27,601 nucleotides of DNA. Source: CAYQAJ01 sp964415245 (GTDB taxonomy: Bacteria; Planctomycetota; Planctomycetia; Pirellulales; Pirellulaceae). Below the pieces are notes generated by a model. The model did no database searches. It was not told the DNA's origin and was given only the letters and a program-made list of their open reading frames with translations. Of this stretch, positions 8,797 to 16,320 are shown piece after piece (within the stretch, counting starts at the first letter, position 1; each line of letters starts with the position of its first letter). A program made the position numbers and the translations under genes. The DNA is taken from assembly GCA_964415245.1 (NCBI GenBank), contig CAYQAJ010000033.1, positions 1 through 27,601 of the forward strand, given 5' to 3'.

Positions 8797-9657
8797 ATGC
8801 TCGATCGCGAAGAGTACATCGAACAGTCCTACTTCTTCCGCTTGCTCGCGGAACGGCTGCCGGAGAACGTCCCGCTGCAAGAGCTGCTGGCTCACGTGCG
8901 CGACGAAGTGTTGGCCACCACTCGCCTGCCGCTGGCCGTCGACTTCATGCTTACCGAGCTGGAGCACTCGGGAGAGTGCGCCTCGGCCATGGCGCGGCTG
9001 AAGCATTACTTCACGCCCTTCCAGACCTACGTGATGCAGGAGGCGGAGAGCGAACGCGGCCGCTTCGACATGCGGATCGGGGTCGAGGTGCTGCGGTACG
9101 AGGCCGAATACCGCTCGGGTGAACCCACGCCGCAGGGCATCTTTCTGTACCAGTTCGAAACGCTGTGCCGCAACCGCCTGCGCTACGATTACGGACTGTC
9201 CGCCATTGCCCAAGACCCCATGTTCGACGACGACTGGCGGAAATGGATCCTCACGCTGCGGCGGCGGATCGGCATAGTCGACGTGGCCGACATGATCTTT
9301 GTCGCCAGCCAGCATTACGTGCAGCGCAAGGCGCAGCGCGGCGACGCGCCCGAACAGATCAAGCACGCCATCCTCTTCGGCGAGAAGGAGGGGAGGATCG
9401 CGCTGGCCAATCGCCATAAGGACCCGCTCTATCTGTTCGCAGCCTTGCAGCGACAGCTCGGCTATCCTGTGGTGCCGCGCCTCAAGCGGGCTACCGACGA
9501 ACAGCAGCTCATTCCCACGCTGCTCAGGCGTGTCGAGCGGCTGGAGACCCGGCTCAAGCTGATGGAGGACGAACAGAGCGGCGGCATCGACCTCACCAGG
9601 TTTTACGGCCCGCCGAAGTCACCGTCGGGTGAAATCGAACCGCCGTCCGTCGATTAG
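8797..9657 (+). CDS. Conserved planctomycete hypothetical protein
   Basis: 286 residues. The ATG at 8797 is chosen because MLDREEYIEQSYFFRLLAER reads as a typical start of this group as I remember it. The frame also has a GTG at 8761 and is open further upstream within the hydrolase gene in another frame. No signal peptide or membrane helix is visible. The protein is helical and charged, with blocks LPLAVDFMLTELEHSG, LKHYFTPFQTYVMQEA and GIFLYQFETLCRNRLRYDYG, and ends in a predicted coiled coil (LIPTLLRRVERLETRLKLME) and a Pro/Ser tail. I recognise no catalytic motif and assign no function. It is cytoplasmic, possibly cotranscribed with the hydrolase, and converges on the permease gene with only 22 bp between stops. 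Confidence 0.8.
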   Translation: MLDREEYIEQSYFFRLLAERLPENVPLQELLAHVRDEVLATTRLPLAVDFMLTELEHSGECASAMARLKHYFTPFQTYVMQEAESERGRFDMRIGVEVLRYEAEYRSGEPTPQGIFLYQFETLCRNRLRYDYGLSAIAQDPMFDDDWRKWILTLRRRIGIVDVADMIFVASQHYVQRKAQRGDAPEQIKHAILFGEKEGRIALANRHKDPLYLFAALQRQLGYPVVPRLKRATDEQQLIPTLLRRVERLETRLKLMEDEQSGGIDLTRFYGPPKSPSGEIEPPSVD

Positions 9658-9679
9658 CGTGACACCAAGGGATCGACGA

Positions 9680-11908
9680 TCACCCTCGCCGGCTCATCAG
9701 CAAAATGGGGCAGGACGTGCGCCCGACGAGCTGCCGCGTAAATTGCCCAAACAGCTTCTTGCGGCGTCCGACTCGCTGAATGCCCAGGATGAGCAGATCC
9801 GCCTGCTCGGCGCGGTGGGCGATCGTTTCCAGCGGGTCGTCGCTCTGCACGACGTCGACCGTACATCCTTCGCGAATCTCTCCACCCCACAGATTGCGCA
9901 GCTCGCGCCGGGCGCGGCGCACGTCGTCGGCCGTCGCGGTGGTCGGCAGCACGCGCAGAAAGGTCGCCCGCCGCCCGCCGCTCCGCAGCAAACTGCCGAG
10001 CAAGAGTGCGAGCAAATGCTCATGTCCTCCGCGGCCGGCCACAGGAACCAGAATTTCCTTCACGTCTTCGAGCCGCCAAGCGGTACGCTGTCGCAGCACC
10101 ACGACGTTGCACTCCAGCGCGCTCAGCAGCGATTCCAAATGCGCCCCCTTGGCGTCATCGGAAATCTCGCTCAGACCCAATAGCACCGACTCGCAGCGAT
10201 GCAGCCGCGCCACGCGGGCGATCTCGTCCATGGGCTTGGGCGCCACCGTCGTCAGCGCTTCGGCGTGAATGCCGGCTTTCGCCGAAGACGCGATCAGCTC
10301 CCGCAACACGGCTTGCGATCGTTCGATGGGCGCGGGGTCGTCGTCGGGGTTCCAGTCGGTCGGCGCGACGACCACAGTTTGCACCAGCACGCGGCCCACC
10401 TCGGCCGGCACCAGGGCATCGGCCAGCGCGATCATCGCCGCGGCGCTTTGGGGATTGGCGATCGGCACGAGCACCAGCGGCGTGCGGCCGCGCAGCGTTA
10501 CCAATTCCGGATCGAATGCCGTGCTCGATACGTCCTTGAGCCGCGCGTGCCGTGCGAACAATCCCAGGAACAATACGCCGCCGATGCTCAACCAGACGAC
10601 GGCGATGAGCCCCGCCGATGGCACCGACACGCCCTGGAAGATCGCCAGCGAAACGCACGCCACGCCGCCCACAATCGGCACCGCGGGAAATAGCGGCGTG
10701 CGAAACGGCGGCGGTCGCTGCCCGCTGCGCTGACGCACGAGAATGGCGATCCAGTGAGCCAGCGCAAACGTAACCAGAAAGATGAGGCTCGACGCGGCGC
10801 CTGCCGCGGCCACGTCGGGCAGCACGAAAAGGATCGCCAACACCAACACGCTAGTTACCACCACTGACACGACAGGTGTTCCCCGCTTCACGCTCAGCTT
10901 GCCCATCATTCCCGGCAACGACCGATCCACTGCCATCGTGCGGGCAATCCGCGAGCCGGCAAACAGATTTGCTTGCAGGGCCGAGAACATCGACAACACC
11001 GCGGCCACCATCACCAGCCAATAGCCGAACGGACCGAGAAAGTTTTGCGCGGCGACGGCCACTATCCCTTCCGGGTCTTGGGCTGCGGCCGCATCGATCG
11101 ATTCGCCCGCGGGAACGCCAACCGTGGCGATGACAAACAGCAGCGGCAAATAGATGGCCAGGGCGATCGCCAGCGAGATGAGCATTGCCCGTGGCAGCGT
11201 TTTGGCCGGCTCGCGCACTTCGCCTCCTACGGCCGCGATCAGGTCGAACCCCTGCAGGGCGATAAACGTGTAGCCCATCGCCTGGACGAGCCCGCCGAAA
11301 CCGGAGGTGAAAAACGGCCGTAGCGCGGCAGCGGTGCTGCTGGGCGGCTGCCGCACAACGGCCCAAAGCCCCCCCAGGATGAGTACCGAGAACACAACCA
11401 CCTTACTCACGTTGACCCAATGTCCGCCGCCGGCCGCCTTGCGCATCAAGCCGATGCCCAACAGCACGGTCGTCGCGGCCGCCACGCCGGTGACGACGCG
11501 CGTGTCGGTCAGCCACGCCGGCGCGTCGCCCCGCGCGGCCCGCCAGATGTCGCTCACCATCACCATGGCAAAATGAGCGAAACCCACCGCGTACAACACG
11601 GCAGCCACGACCGACGCGAACCACACGACCCAGCCCACGGTGAACGCCGATTCGACCGAGAGTACCTTCTTCGAGAACGTGTACGTGCCGCCCGATTCCG
11701 GGAACTTCGACGCCATCTCGGCGAAGCTGAGCGCGGTGAGAATGGCAATGACGCCGTTGAGACCGAAGGCCACCATCGCCGCCGGGCCGGTTGTGGCGAA
11801 CGCCACGCCGGCCAATGCCAGAATCCCGCCCCCTACAATCGCGCCGACGCCCACGCCGGTAGCGGCGAACAGTCCGAGGTTACGCTGCGTATCGGAGGGA
11901 CGTTTCAT
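9680..11908 (-). CDS. APC-family amino-acid permease fused to two UspA-like domains
   Basis: 742 residues from the ATG at 11908 (MKRPSDTQRNLGLF); a frame extension to 11965 is unlikely. The N-terminal ~450 residues form about 12 membrane helices of the amino acid-polyamine-organocation family, with the signature GVGVGAIVGGGILALAG in helix 1 and FPESGGTYTFSKKVL before helix 3, which point to amino-acid or cationic amino-acid uptake. The C-terminal ~270 residues are cytosolic and hold two universal-stress-protein-like units, one starting TPLVLVPIANPQ and the second KEILVPVAGRGGHEHL, ending in ADLLILGIQRVGRR and SCPILLMSRRG. The canonical ATP-binding G-2x-G-9x-G(S/T) pattern is not clean in either unit, so nucleotide binding is unsure. 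Fusions of APC permeases with Usp domains are known; the Usp part may gate transport under stress (inference). Substrate unknown. Confidence 0.93.
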   Translation of the reverse strand: MKRPSDTQRNLGLFAATGVGVGAIVGGGILALAGVAFATTGPAAMVAFGLNGVIAILTALSFAEMASKFPESGGTYTFSKKVLSVESAFTVGWVVWFASVVAAVLYAVGFAHFAMVMVSDIWRAARGDAPAWLTDTRVVTGVAAATTVLLGIGLMRKAAGGGHWVNVSKVVVFSVLILGGLWAVVRQPPSSTAAALRPFFTSGFGGLVQAMGYTFIALQGFDLIAAVGGEVREPAKTLPRAMLISLAIALAIYLPLLFVIATVGVPAGESIDAAAAQDPEGIVAVAAQNFLGPFGYWLVMVAAVLSMFSALQANLFAGSRIARTMAVDRSLPGMMGKLSVKRGTPVVSVVVTSVLVLAILFVLPDVAAAGAASSLIFLVTFALAHWIAILVRQRSGQRPPPFRTPLFPAVPIVGGVACVSLAIFQGVSVPSAGLIAVVWLSIGGVLFLGLFARHARLKDVSSTAFDPELVTLRGRTPLVLVPIANPQSAAAMIALADALVPAEVGRVLVQTVVVAPTDWNPDDDPAPIERSQAVLRELIASSAKAGIHAEALTTVAPKPMDEIARVARLHRCESVLLGLSEISDDAKGAHLESLLSALECNVVVLRQRTAWRLEDVKEILVPVAGRGGHEHLLALLLGSLLRSGGRRATFLRVLPTTATADDVRRARRELRNLWGGEIREGCTVDVVQSDDPLETIAHRAEQADLLILGIQRVGRRKKLFGQFTRQLVGRTSCPILLMSRRG

Positions 11909-12317
11909 TCCGTGCCTTGGAGTTGGGAGGTCGCGCTGGGGAGATTGCGTCCGCCGCGATCGCAATCACCGCGGCGCGATTCCGCCGCCGACGCTCGCGC
12001 GATGACCCGACCGTGCCACAGTAACGACCCGCTAGTGTCGCCGCGATTGGAACAGTGTCGCCGCGATTGGAACAGTGTGGCCGCGATTCAGCGGATGAAC
12101 AATGGCGATTTTCGCGGCGCTTGCCTAGCCCGGCTAGGGGATGCTTCGAGCCGCGCATTGCGGCGAGTCGATTCATCAATGACCGTCAATGTGCCACGAT
12201 TGACCGCCCCATACTCGATGGCAAGAATGCGCTAGTGTCGTAGCGCCCTCTCGACGGTCGTAAGTGTGTGTTGCGTGTTGATCAAGTACCATTCGTAAGC
12301 TGTGCAAGGAGCTTTCC
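11909..12317. other. Divergent intergenic region with a short tandem repeat
   Basis: About 400 bp between the permease and DinB genes. It holds a 20-bp tandem repeat (12036-12088) and an 11-bp sequence CGCTAGTGTCG that occurs twice, at 12030-12040 and 12230-12240. I see no gene and no convincing promoter boxes. Confidence 0.6.
12036..12088. repeat. Tandem repeat, 20-bp unit, ~2.6 copies
   Basis: The unit TGTCGCCGCGATTGGAACAG begins at 12036 and 12056, and a partial third copy (TGTGGCCGCGATT) begins at 12076. The first two copies are identical, which suggests recent duplication. It lies in the permease/DinB intergenic region. Confidence 0.85.
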
Positions 12318-12821
12318 GTGACCTTTGCCGAAACGATTTTGCCCGAGTACGACCAGGAGTTCGCCAACGCCCGGAAGGTGCTGGAGCGAATTCCCGAGGA
12401 CAAGCTCGACTGGCGGGCCCATCCCAAGTCGAACACGATCGGCTGGAACGCCAATCACCTGGCCGAGATACCGGGCTGGGTGGAAGGGACGCTCAAACAG
12501 GACGTGTGGGACATCGCGCCCAAGAATGGCGAGCCCTATCAGTCGCCGAAGCTGATCAGCAAGCAGGCGATTCTGGATTTGTTCGATAAGAACGTCGCCG
12601 CGGGACGCAAGGCATTGGCCGCGGCCAAGGACGCCGACATGGGCAAGATGTGGTCGCTGGTTAAAGGAGGCGAGCCGATGATCTCCATGCCCCGCGCGGC
12701 AGTGATCCGCAGCTTCATTCTCAACCACCTGGTGCACCACCGCGCGATCCTGTGCGTGTACTTGCGGCTGAACGATATCCCCGTGCCCGGCATGTACGGG
12801 CCATCGGGGGATGAAACGTGA
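12318..12821 (+). CDS. DinB-family (DinB/YfiT-like) protein
   Basis: 167 residues starting at a GTG (12318) with AAGGA seven bases upstream, which decides this start. It has a four-helix-bundle DinB-like pattern with the metal-binding His triad: His47 in NANHLAE, and His137 and His141 in LNHLVHHRA. The N-terminal helix AETILPEYDQEFANARKVLE and the phrase NTIGWNANHLAEIP are typical of family members. DinB-like proteins bind divalent metals, and several transfer thiols (bacillithiol or mycothiol S-transferases); the cofactor used here is unknown. Length is normal. It is followed 67 bp later by a small gene on the same strand with its own ribosome-binding site. Cytosolic, with no signal peptide. 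Confidence 0.88.
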   Translation: MTFAETILPEYDQEFANARKVLERIPEDKLDWRAHPKSNTIGWNANHLAEIPGWVEGTLKQDVWDIAPKNGEPYQSPKLISKQAILDLFDKNVAAGRKALAAAKDADMGKMWSLVKGGEPMISMPRAAVIRSFILNHLVHHRAILCVYLRLNDIPVPGMYGPSGDET

Positions 12822-12888
12822 TATAGCGTTGCACGGACTGACCTCGCGTATTCTCGATGTCGTTGGTTGGTAACTGGATTGAGGAGCC

Positions 12889-13359
12889 ATGAAACCCGAT
12901 CACTGGCCCAGCGATGAAGGCGGCCCGCTTGTTTCGTGGGACGACATGGGAGCCGGGGCGCCCACGGTTATCGCGCTGGCGCAAGTGTGCGCTAAGGCGC
13001 TGGCCCGCGACAATCGGCCGTTGCCGGAGCTTTCGCCCGAGGCGCGGGCCATTCTGTCTGCGGCGCGGGATCGGGGTGTGATCGAGATCAGGGGCACGAA
13101 CAACGCCTTCAACTCGATCGAGCGGTTCCTGTCGGTGTGCATCGACCTGGACGGCGAGCACACGCTGGTACTCCGCAGCCGCGAAGACCCGACTGTCACC
13201 GTGCGATTCCTCGACGCCTTTCGCGAGCTGTGCGCTGCCCGCCTGGCGATGCACCACTTGTACCGCGAGTTCTCGCTGACCACTACGGGCTTCGAGCTGG
13301 CGCGAACTATCGACGCCAAGGAGGTCGAGGCGCTGTTGGCGTTGGGGTACGAGGTGTAG
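12889..13359 (+). CDS. Hypothetical protein, 156 aa
   Basis: Starts at ATG 12889 with GAGGAG six bases upstream, a strong ribosome-binding site. Soluble, no signal peptide or membrane segment. Sequence blocks: an N-terminal Pro/Gly/Asp-rich lead, then VIALAQVCAKALARDNRPLP, SPEARAILSAARDRGVIEIRG, and a helix-rich C-terminus containing LCAARLAMHHLYREFSLTTTGFEL. Alternation of helices and short strands could suit a small winged fold, but I recognise no family and claim no function. Codon use matches its neighbours, so it is likely a genuine native gene. Downstream lie a low-complexity repeat and a palindromic element rather than a clear terminator. Confidence 0.75.
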   Translation: MKPDHWPSDEGGPLVSWDDMGAGAPTVIALAQVCAKALARDNRPLPELSPEARAILSAARDRGVIEIRGTNNAFNSIERFLSVCIDLDGEHTLVLRSREDPTVTVRFLDAFRELCAARLAMHHLYREFSLTTTGFELARTIDAKEVEALLALGYEV

Positions 13360-13372
13360 CGGCGCTAGCGCT

Positions 13373-13430
13373 GAATGACGAATGTCGAATTCCCGAATGA
13401 CGAAGGAAACCCGAAGCCCGAATGACGAAA
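13373..13430. repeat. Low-complexity (AATGACGA)-type repeat
   Basis: Degenerate iterations of GAATGACGAA / GAATGTCGAATTCCCG / CCGAAGCCCGAATGACG just after the preceding gene. The same vocabulary appears at 15986-16149, there as two opposed arms. It does not read as coding. Confidence 0.75.
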
Positions 13431-13452
13431 GTAAAGGCCGTCGCATCAGGAT

Positions 13453-13516
13453 GTAGGTCAGGCTGTGCCTGACGAAGCGCGTAGGTTAGTCGCTCGTCAG
13501 GCGGAGCCTGACCTAC
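13453..13516. repeat. Inverted repeat, GTAGGTCAGGC palindrome
   Basis: GTAGGTCAGGCTGTGCCTGAC at 13453-13473 is the near-perfect reverse complement (19 of 21) of 13496-13516, with a 22-bp spacer. Each arm is itself palindromic (GTCAGGC...GCCTGAC). It lies between convergent genes, so it could serve as a bidirectional hairpin terminator, but no T-tract is present. It resembles a dispersed planctomycete repeat I recall. Confidence 0.85.
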
Positions 13517-13531
13517 CTGAGTCCCTCCATT

Positions 13532-14749
13532 TCACCGTGCGCTACCCGTGAACCACGGCGCCGCCAATTCGTCGCCCTTGCAGAACTCGAGCAGCAACTT
13601 GGCGACCTTCTCCCGGCCCGACGGAGAGGGGTGCGTGCCGTCGCGGGCCAGGTCGTCGCGCGTGTAGACGAGTTTGTCGTCGGCTCGCGGTGTGGTGCCG
13701 TCGGCCCACAGGTACGGACCCCACAACAAAAGCGGCGCTTTCACTGCGCCGCGGTGGGCGTCGAAGTTTAACTCCGCTTCCCCCTTCATTTGATCCTGGA
13801 TGAGCCAGCGGACTACGAACGCCGATTCGTAGGCGTACGGTTCGGGATTCAGTCTGCTGACGGCATAGCCGCCGTAGATGCGACTCGACAGGTAAACGAT
13901 TCGCAGATTGGGAAACCGCGACTTGGCGTTCTGGATCACGGCCAGCGTGTCGCTCTGGAGCTTTTTGCCGTGCCGGGCCAAATCACCGGAAGGCGATTTG
14001 TTGGCGAGCTTGATCCAGGCCACCTGCACCTGCTCCGGCGTCACGCCGGCCGCCTTGATGCGGCGCTCGGCTTCGCGCCACGGCGCGGCATCGGGCGGGG
14101 CCCACTCGGCCATCGCCTGCCCACCCTGGGCACAGTCGACGATCGTGAGCCGCGGCGACTTCGCATCGTCGCGGTCGGCCAGCCGCTTGAACAGCGAAAA
14201 CTCCTGAGTGGCGTTCGACATGCTGATCGAGATGAAAACGAGGCGGCCGTCGTCGGCCGGTTTGCCTTTTGCGTCGAGCGGCTCGATGCGAGCGAGCTCG
14301 CGCTGGGCGGCTTCGCGATGCTCCTTGGGGGGCGAGTTCTCTCCACCGCCATACAGGCCGCCGTCTTCGCCCTCGTACCGATCGTCGGCCGTCATCTCGG
14401 AAAGCGGCTTGAGCCCAGTCGATTCGCGCGGCTCGATTGCGGCCCGCCGCGGCTGATCGCCCTGGTTCTGCCGGGCGCGGCGGGCTTCGATGGCCCTTTG
14501 CAAATAGGCCGCTTCGTCGGCAGTCAGCATTTCGCCCTGCCGCCGCTTCTGCAAGAGTGCCCGAGCCCGCCGGAAGTCGATCGCGTCCGGCTCTTGAGCG
14601 CTGGTGGGTTTTGCGTCATCCGATTGCTTGCCGTCCTGCGGCTGACTCGCACCGACGGCAATCTGCGCTCTCGCGGCGATTGCCGAAGAGATCAAAACCG
14701 CCGCCAAGCAGCCTAAAACAGCGGCAAATGCCAGAGAGAATCGTCTCAT
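13532..14749 (-). CDS. Secreted SGNH/GDSL-like hydrolase
   Basis: 405 residues with an N-terminal signal peptide (LAFAAVLGCLAAVLISSAIA, then ARAQ). After a ~130-residue Gln/Arg/Glu-rich linker with the helical segment RRARALLQKRRQGEML, the catalytic-type region starts at LVFISISMSNATQEFSLF (an SGNH block-I-like serine, MSN) and ends with DGTHPSPSGREKVAKLL, giving the Asp370/His373 pair of block V. LRIVYLSSRIYGGYA and LLLWGPYLWADGT fill the middle. The usual GDS(L) is replaced by SMSN, so the family call rests mainly on the DGTHPS block and the overall order. Likely a periplasmic or extracellular esterase or deacetylase; substrate unknown. Downstream of its stop lies the GTAGGTCAGGC palindrome. 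Its upstream side faces a large nested inverted repeat. Confidence 0.78.
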   Translation of the reverse strand: MRRFSLAFAAVLGCLAAVLISSAIAARAQIAVGASQPQDGKQSDDAKPTSAQEPDAIDFRRARALLQKRRQGEMLTADEAAYLQRAIEARRARQNQGDQPRRAAIEPRESTGLKPLSEMTADDRYEGEDGGLYGGGENSPPKEHREAAQRELARIEPLDAKGKPADDGRLVFISISMSNATQEFSLFKRLADRDDAKSPRLTIVDCAQGGQAMAEWAPPDAAPWREAERRIKAAGVTPEQVQVAWIKLANKSPSGDLARHGKKLQSDTLAVIQNAKSRFPNLRIVYLSSRIYGGYAVSRLNPEPYAYESAFVVRWLIQDQMKGEAELNFDAHRGAVKAPLLLWGPYLWADGTTPRADDKLVYTRDDLARDGTHPSPSGREKVAKLLLEFCKGDELAAPWFTGSAR

Positions 14750-15136
14750 GGGATCCTCATCATCCGTAGGGTTTCTCGAATCGTACCGAATGGATCCCTA
14801 TCGTACTCACGTCGGACAGTGGCTTGCCAGTCACCGCAATTCCATGCCCCATGCCGAGTCCGTGTGTATTGCCCGTTTCCCCGAAGGGGATCAACAACAA
14901 AGCCCAGGGTCGCGACCGAAGGGAGCGCACCCTGGGAAACGGATCGCCGACCTCCAAAGAAACCCCGAGGGGGTTTTACAACGTCGGTCGGTAATACCCC
15001 GTTGGGGTATATGTGATTTCGTGGGCATCCCGACCCAGGGTGCGCTTGGCGACCCTGGGCTTCGTTGTCCAACCCGTTCCGGGTTGCCGGCACACTACTT
15101 CGCCCGACTTCTACTTCGCCCCACTTCGCCCTACTT
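14750..15136. other. Intergenic region dominated by a nested inverted repeat
   Basis: No gene is supported on either strand. The main content is the repeat at 14894-15068, followed by a short tract of CCCACTTCGCCCTACTTC-type iterations at about 15105-15145 running into the end of the ThuA gene. Confidence 0.6.
14894..15068. repeat. Large nested inverted-repeat element
   Basis: Outer arms at 14894-14936 and 15034-15068 are reverse complements apart from a few indels (both carry GCCCAGGGTCGC and GCGCACCCTGGG). Inside are two perfect 7-bp hairpins: AAACCCC GAG GGGGTTT at 14960-14976 and ATACCCC GTT GGGGTAT at 14994-15010. Each outer arm also folds on itself (CCCAGGGT...ACCCTGGG). It is probably a dispersed structural repeat and could fold in DNA or RNA. 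Confidence 0.85.
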
Positions 15137-15922
15137 CTACTTCGCTCGGTGCAGGCTTTCGTCGACCGTGTGCTTCGAGCTGATCGGGCTCAGGCTTTGG
15201 GGGATGTTGCGGCCCTCGCCGAAGTACGCGCTGCCGCTTGGGGCGGCCCAGCGGACGGCGTTGGCGATGACTCGCTGCACGTTGGCTTCGTGGTAGATGG
15301 GAAACGTTTCGTGCCCCGGGCGAAAGTAAAACACCTTGCCTTTGCCGCGGCGGAAAGTGCAGCCGCTGCGAAAAACCTCGCCCCCCTCGAACCAGCTTAC
15401 AAAGATCAGCTCGTCGGGGGCGGGGATGTCGAAGAACTCGCCGTACATCTCGGTGTGCGGCAGCTCGAAGCATTCGCCCTTGAGCCCCTCGACGATCGGG
15501 TGGCCAGGGCACACGATCCACAGCCGCTCGCGCTCGGCCGCCTCCCGCCACCGCAGCATGCAGCCCGTGCCCATCAACCGGCGAAATATCTTGGAGGCGT
15601 GGGCGGAGTGCAGGGTGAGCAAACCCATGCCTTCCAGCACGCGGGCCTGCACGCGATCGACAATCTCGTCGGCCACGCGCTCGTGGGCGGCGTGCCCCCA
15701 CCAGGTGAGGACGTCGGTTTCGGCGAGCAAGTTTTCGGTCAGACCGTGCTCGGGCTCGTCGAGCGTGGCGGTGCGAATCGCGACGGCGTCGCCCAGGTGA
15801 CTTTTCAACGCAGCGGCCAGTACTGCGTGAATGCCGTCGGGATAGATGGCTGACACCGCGGCATGCTCGCGCTCGTGGATGAATTCGTTCCAGATGGTGA
15901 CGCGAATAGGTGTGTTGGACAT
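15137..15922 (-). CDS. ThuA-domain protein
   Basis: 261 residues, start ATG 15922. A glutamine-amidotransferase-like (ThuA) fold without a catalytic Cys. Recognisable blocks: IRVTIWNEFIHEREH, IYPDGIHAVLAAAL, ETDVLTWWGHAAHERVADE, GMGLLTLHSAHASKIFRRLM, WIVCPGHPIVEGL, EMYGEFFDIPAPDELIFVSW and KVFYFRPGHETFPIYH. ThuA was named from trehalose utilisation; family members in planctomycetes often accompany sugar dehydrogenases, and here the gene is divergent from a rhamnulokinase and a Gfo/Idh/MocA oxidoreductase, which fits a role in sugar catabolism. The biochemical reaction of this subgroup is not established. No signal peptide. The C-terminal end adjoins low-complexity sequence. Confidence 0.92.
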   Translation of the reverse strand: MSNTPIRVTIWNEFIHEREHAAVSAIYPDGIHAVLAAALKSHLGDAVAIRTATLDEPEHGLTENLLAETDVLTWWGHAAHERVADEIVDRVQARVLEGMGLLTLHSAHASKIFRRLMGTGCMLRWREAAERERLWIVCPGHPIVEGLKGECFELPHTEMYGEFFDIPAPDELIFVSWFEGGEVFRSGCTFRRGKGKVFYFRPGHETFPIYHEANVQRVIANAVRWAAPSGSAYFGEGRNIPQSLSPISSKHTVDESLHRAK

Positions 15923-16320
15923 AACGTGCAGCGATTGGGGAGTCGTGACCAGTTCGTGCTACAGCGAGAGAGTGCGACCGGCGCCAATGACGAAGCACTA
16001 ATGACGAATGACGAAGGAATGACGAATGCCCAAATGACGAATGGCGCGATCCAGTCTCTTCAGGCGCGGTGGGAACGATTCGTGCATCGGGACTTCGGGA
16101 TTCGACATTCGGACTTCTTTCGACATTCGAGCTTCGTCACTCGACATTGTTGCAGGCACACAAGATCGCGCATCGCCCGGCCAATTGACTCTACCTGCCA
16201 TCAGCGGGCCACACAAGCGCCGGGGGCCGCCTGCTTGACTCGGGCTAATTCGCGCGGCACGATCTGCTTCAACTTTTAACCGCTTTGTCTTGTTACTCCG
16301 AGCAGCAATCGCACAAGAAA
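15923..16320. other. Divergent intergenic region with low-complexity inverted arms
   Basis: Between the ThuA and rhamnulokinase starts. About 160 bp (15986-16149) is repeat; the rest shows no gene and no clear promoter boxes. Confidence 0.55.
15986..16149. repeat. Low-complexity inverted repeat, (AATGACGA)n facing (TTCGACATTCG)n
   Basis: The left arm (15986-16043) is made of AATGACGAA/GAATGACGAATG iterations. The right arm (16089-16149) is built from ACTTCGGGATTCGACATTCG-type words, the reverse complement of the same vocabulary. The arms flank a ~45-bp centre and could form a long imperfect hairpin. The same words occur once, without the opposed arm, at 13373-13430. Confidence 0.75.

Noticed and set aside
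12036..12088. CRISPR-like direct repeats
   Set aside because: Head-to-tail 20-bp units without spacers and only 2.6 copies; an ordinary tandem repeat.
15065..15853. 262-codon plus-strand open frame
   Set aside because: Antisense shadow of the ThuA gene.
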